From positions 1 through 23,216 of the IMG/VR virus record IMGVR_UViG_3300030382_000726: 23,216 bases of DNA; one strand, given 5' to 3'. The notes below the pieces were generated by a model that saw only the letters and a list, made by a program, of their open reading frames with translations, searched no databases and was not told the origin of the DNA. A program made the position numbers and the translations under genes. Source of the DNA: a virus. Shown here one piece after another: positions 21,248 to 23,216 of this stretch. Every line of letters begins with the position of its first letter. Within the stretch, counting starts at the first letter, position 1.

Positions 21248-21266
21248 TAACTAAAAATAAAATAAA

Positions 21267-21575
21267 ATGAAAGCATACGAAATAAAAAACTATAGACAAA
21301 TTAAAGTCAAATACATAGGACCGACAAATCACAGAGGTTCAAGAATTTGCATCTATGAGCCAAAGCGATACAATGACGACACAACAAAAAGAATTTATTT
21401 ATCTTATGATTATGCAATAGGAGATGTTCAGCAACAAGCATTTGAATATTTGATAAGTAAAGGATTTAAAGTAATTTGCAGAGCATCAGAATTTGAAAAT
21501 TATTTATTCTTTGTTGATAATTGGGCAGAAGATTTTAAAGAGATAGACACGGGAAAAATAAGAGAATACAAATAA
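21267..21575 (+). CDS. Hypothetical protein found in mobile Bacteroidetes DNA
   Basis: A 102-residue alpha/beta protein (MKAYEIKNYRQIKVKYIGPT, then KRIYLSYDYAIGDVQQQAFE, YLISKGFKVICRASEF). The motif of a conserved GPTNxRGSRI loop followed by an SYDY helix reminds me of small proteins seen on Bacteroidetes plasmids and phages that modulate gene expression, without a known mechanism. It starts 19 bases after the SH3-like gene. Confidence 0.6.
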   Translation: MKAYEIKNYRQIKVKYIGPTNHRGSRICIYEPKRYNDDTTKRIYLSYDYAIGDVQQQAFEYLISKGFKVICRASEFENYLFFVDNWAEDFKEIDTGKIREYK

Positions 21576-21599
21576 ATATTAACTTAAATAAATAAAATT

Positions 21600-21686
21600 A
21601 TGAGCGGTAAACTACCTTTAACAAATTATACAGACTTTCAACTAACTATACTTTTTATATTAGCGTTAATCTTTGGAGGATGTTAA
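21600..21686 (+). CDS. Tiny single-TM protein, 28 residues
   Basis: ATG 21600 opens a 28-codon frame (MSGKLPLTNYTDFQLTILFI, then LALIFGGC) consisting of a short polar N-terminus and one membrane helix ending GGC. It fits between two array genes, behind an A/T-rich leader. Its stop codon adjoins the 40-bp leader repeat of the next gene. Composition favours a real membrane peptide. Confidence 0.45.
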   Translation: MSGKLPLTNYTDFQLTILFILALIFGGC

Positions 21687-21725
21687 ACAATTAAAACAAA
21701 TTAATAAATTAAAACAATTAAACAA
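21686..21725 (+). repeat. 40-bp leader repeat, copy 1
   Basis: An A/T-only leader rich in TTAAAACAA and ATTAAACAA motifs directly before ATG 21726. It matches 21954-21992 except for one substitution and a one-base indel. Similar shorter versions precede the starts at 20157, 20671 and 22207. Confidence 0.85.
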
Positions 21726-21962
21726 ATGAAAACAAAAGAATTAAATAAAATTACAAAACGACTAGAAGAACTAGAACTACAGTTAAGGGATGACTATGGA
21801 CTCACTAAGATTAGCGGTGGCTTTGTACATATAGATATGCAAGATTATGATAATAATTATATATATCTAACAATTAAGGATGGGATACAAAACGACTGTA
21901 CAAATAAAGTTAATCAAGAAGAACAAAAACTAAACAGAAAAACTTTAGAATTTAACAATTAA
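21726..21962 (+). CDS. Small hypothetical protein
   Basis: A 78-residue acidic protein (MKTKELNKITKRLEELELQL, then FVHIDMQDYDNNYIYLTIKD). A coiled-coil N-terminus precedes a beta-like segment. It lies between two copies of the leader repeat, and its last codons and stop overlap the second copy. No family recognised. Confidence 0.6.
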   Translation: MKTKELNKITKRLEELELQLRDDYGLTKISGGFVHIDMQDYDNNYIYLTIKDGIQNDCTNKVNQEEQKLNRKTLEFNN

Positions 21963-21992
21963 AACAAATTAATAACTAAAACAATTAAACAA
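21954..21992 (+). repeat. 40-bp leader repeat, copy 2
   Basis: Near-identical to 21686-21725, differing by one substitution and one deleted base. It begins in the last codons of the upstream gene and ends at ATG 21993. The similarity is too long to be composition alone. Confidence 0.85.
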
Positions 21993-22202
21993 ATGAATAA
22001 AAAAAACGTAATTAAATTAAATTCTGGCTGTTATTATTGCAGAGAAACAAAACAAATATATCCAATGTTAAAAGATGGAAGTATTTGCATTGGTGGTGGT
22101 GTTCATATTGCAGATATTACAGAAGAATTTTATGAATCGCTATTAGAAACTAACCCACTTATTGTATCAATAAATCTTCAGCCTGAAGATGCAAAACAAT
22201 AA
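21993..22202 (+). CDS. Small hypothetical protein with CYYC motif
   Basis: A 69-residue protein (KLNSGCYYCRETKQIYPMLK, then ISIGGG-like SICIGGGVHIADITEEF). C13 and C16 may bind metal or form a disulfide. The C-terminal helix ends LQPEDAKQ. No family recognised. It follows copy 2 of the leader repeat. Confidence 0.6.
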   Translation: MNKKNVIKLNSGCYYCRETKQIYPMLKDGSICIGGGVHIADITEEFYESLLETNPLIVSINLQPEDAKQ

Positions 22203-22206
22203 ACAA

Positions 22207-22392
22207 ATGAATAAAACAATATCAAAACAAAAAAGAAATTTAATACATGAATTATCTTTTTGGATGCTTGGAAGCATTGACAACAGTACAGAGATAGAAG
22301 AAAGTAAAAGAATTATTTTATCCTGTAAGCATTACACAAATAAAGAGATTAAGACATTAATAAATGATATTAAATATCAACTACCCTTTTAA
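22207..22392 (+). CDS. Small hypothetical protein, last of the array
   Basis: A 61-residue helical protein, MNKTISKQKRNLIHELSFWM then CKHYTNKEIKTLINDIKYQL. I chose ATG 22207, 4 bases after the previous stop and behind a leader-like AATAAACAA, over the upstream ATG at 22189 within the previous gene. It ends 23 bases before the terminator. The role is unknown. Confidence 0.55.
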   Translation: MNKTISKQKRNLIHELSFWMLGSIDNSTEIEESKRIILSCKHYTNKEIKTLINDIKYQLPF

Positions 22393-22415
22393 ATAACAAT
22401 GCTTTAAACACTATT

Positions 22416-22445
22416 AAAGAGAGCCAGAAACGGCTCTTTTTTTTT
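22416..22445 (+). terminator. Strong intrinsic terminator closing the array
   Basis: A 10-bp stem (AAAGAGAGCC with GGCTCTTTTT, one G-T wobble) closes a 6-base loop AGAAAC and is followed by a run of nine T. This is a textbook phage terminator, ending the early transcript 24 bases after the last small gene. Confidence 0.95.
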
Positions 22446-22593
22446 GCTTATTATTTGATTATGTTGGTTTGTATTGTGTTTTAATTTTGTTGTATGGTTT
22501 GCGTTTTTTCTTTTTACAGACAAAACGACAGAAAAAAAGATATATTTTTCAACAAATCATGTCAGATTGTCACAAACTTAAACTAGTTTTAGT

Positions 22594-22637
22594 TTTGAAC
22601 TGGTTTGAACTGGTTTGGGTTTGGGTTTGGTTTGGGG
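22594..22637 (+). repeat. G/T-rich tandem repeat with quadruplex potential
   Basis: GAACTGGTTT occurs twice in tandem (22597-22616), then GGGTTT twice, GGTTT and GGGG. Five G tracts (22612, 22617, 22623, 22629, 22634) are separated by exactly TTT, like a telomere-type repeat. Two-tier G-quadruplexes are likely; only three of the tracts have three or more G. It lies in a 583-base gene-free region. Confidence 0.8.
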
Positions 22638-22677
22638 TTTTAAATTCCGTAAAATTTTATATTCCAATGGTCTAGCC

Positions 22678-22975
22678 ACACACACGCAGACAGACAAAAC
22701 CAAAGTTCAATTTTATAAAAGCTATGTTTTATTTAAACATCTATTTTAAAAGGTTGGTACACACTTTGCGATATGAGCAATGATGTTTACTATAAGAAAG
22801 AGGACGATTATAAGACTTTAGAAATATGCATACTCTTATAAGAGGACGAAGTTAGTGTTTTAAAAATTAAGTATTGCATAGTTTCTATACAATTGGAATT
22901 AAAGTTAACAACTGGATGTTCAATTTTATATAATTATTATGGAAGCAGTTTAAATGTTTTTTATATATTGGCAAA
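22678..22975 (+). other. Gene-poor spacer before the next late block
   Basis: No convincing gene. The stretch holds a 13-bp exact direct repeat GTTCAATTTTATA (22705-22717 and 22918-22930), a hairpin ATGTTT/AAACAT (22724-22740), AGAGGACGA at 22799 and 22841, and TATAAGA at 22791, 22809 and 22837. A 22-codon frame (22773-22841) may be a leader peptide but is weak. A packaging site or regulatory RNA would fit its place before a probable terminase gene. Confidence 0.5.
22833..22844 (+). promoter_or_regulatory. 12-bp perfect palindrome
   Basis: CTCTTATAAGAG is fully self-complementary, and its right half is followed by GACGAA, as in the upstream copy AGAGGACGA (22799). Perfect palindromes of this size suit a dimeric DNA-binding protein. 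It lies 131 bases before the partial gene. Confidence 0.5.
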
Positions 22976-23216
22976 ATGAAAGAAGAAAAGAAAGTTGTTG
23001 GAAGTGAAGCAATGAAAAAGAAGACTTGGTCAAGTGGAAAGATTGATGAGCATTATAATAAAACAGATAAAGCACTACAACCAAAAAACACAGAGGTAAG
23101 ACAGGTAGCAAGAATGACACGCAAGTCATTAGCTTACGCATTAGAAGGACAGCCAGTTAAGATTAAGATGGCATTAGATATTTTATTTGATGAAGACCCT
23201 CGTGCCTACATAGATG
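22976..23216 (+). CDS. Partial gene, possible terminase small subunit
   Basis: An open frame from ATG 22976 to the window edge (80 codons, no stop). It begins with a Lys-rich region (MKEEKKVVGSEAMKKKTWSS), then an NxTDKAL segment and a helical stretch (VARMTRKSLAYALEGQPVKI, KMALDILFDEDPRAYID). The position, after the early terminator and ahead of where a late operon would start, and the helical DNA-binding-like character suggest a small terminase. This is an inference from position; the missing C-terminus prevents a firm call. Confidence 0.6.
   Translation, partial: MKEEKKVVGSEAMKKKTWSSGKIDEHYNKTDKALQPKNTEVRQVARMTRKSLAYALEGQPVKIKMALDILFDEDPRAYID

Noticed and set aside
22469-22675. 68-codon frame on the + strand after the terminator
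   Set aside because: It starts at TTG, has biased W/V/L/F composition created by the G/T repeat, follows a strong terminator and lacks an A-rich leader.
22705-22717. GTTCAATTTTATA as part of a tRNA T-arm
   Set aside because: No acceptor, D or anticodon stems can be built around it. No tRNA was seen in the window.

Overview
The window looks like about 23 kb of the genome of a tailed bacteriophage (siphovirus-like) that infects a Bacteroidetes host, probably a flavobacterium. Four things point to this. The DNA is strongly AT-rich. Start codons lack Shine-Dalgarno sequences and sit behind A-rich leaders. The best promoter has the Bacteroidetes form TTTG-N19-TAnnTTTG (14227-14257). The protein families match those of flavobacterial and Bacteroides phages. 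Every gene I can support is on the + strand. I see no integrase, lysogeny repressor, tRNA or CRISPR array. The window is a fragment: it opens just before the tape measure gene and ends inside a gene that probably starts the next late block.

Layout. (1) 16-12885 is the late module: tape measure, small membrane, zinc and DNA-binding-like proteins, ClpP-type prohead protease with a scaffold-like tail, major capsid protein, tail tube, portal, head-tail adaptor, likely virion surface proteins including a tandem paralogous pair, then a lysis block (coiled-coil membrane protein, thioredoxin-like lipoprotein, three-TM holin, M15 peptidase) followed by a secreted outer-membrane beta-barrel candidate and a small membrane protein. 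Two terminators (12932-13007) close it. (2) 13066-14157 is a metallophosphoesterase with its own -7-like element. (3) 14227-19679 is the early DNA-metabolism operon, driven by a textbook promoter: zinc and HTH proteins, a likely single-strand annealing protein, a DnaA-domain-IV-like protein, a mini-SSB ending DDDDLPF, a replication-organizer-like protein, a DUF3310 protein and a VRR-NUC nuclease. (4) 19680-20156 has no gene and looks like a replication origin: four TGAAACTGC repeats, a very AT-rich stretch, and five GACC/A-tract repeats phased at 11 bp. (5) 20157-22392 is an array of very small unknown genes with near-identical A-rich leaders, ended by a strong terminator (22416-22445). (6) 22446-22975 is a non-coding stretch with a G-rich repeat and palindromes, then a partial gene.

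The most striking signal is a complete, canonical hammerhead ribozyme at 20376-20425, between two of the small genes. All invariant core bases are present and all three stems pair, with stem I open. It should cut the early mRNA after base 20419 and leave the next gene with a 21-nt A-rich leader. Other notable points are the origin-like region, a strong G-quadruplex motif in the gene two upstream of it, an unusual order of head and tail genes, a likely nested scaffold start, and a thioredoxin-fold lipoprotein without its CxxC that overlaps a spanin-like partner.
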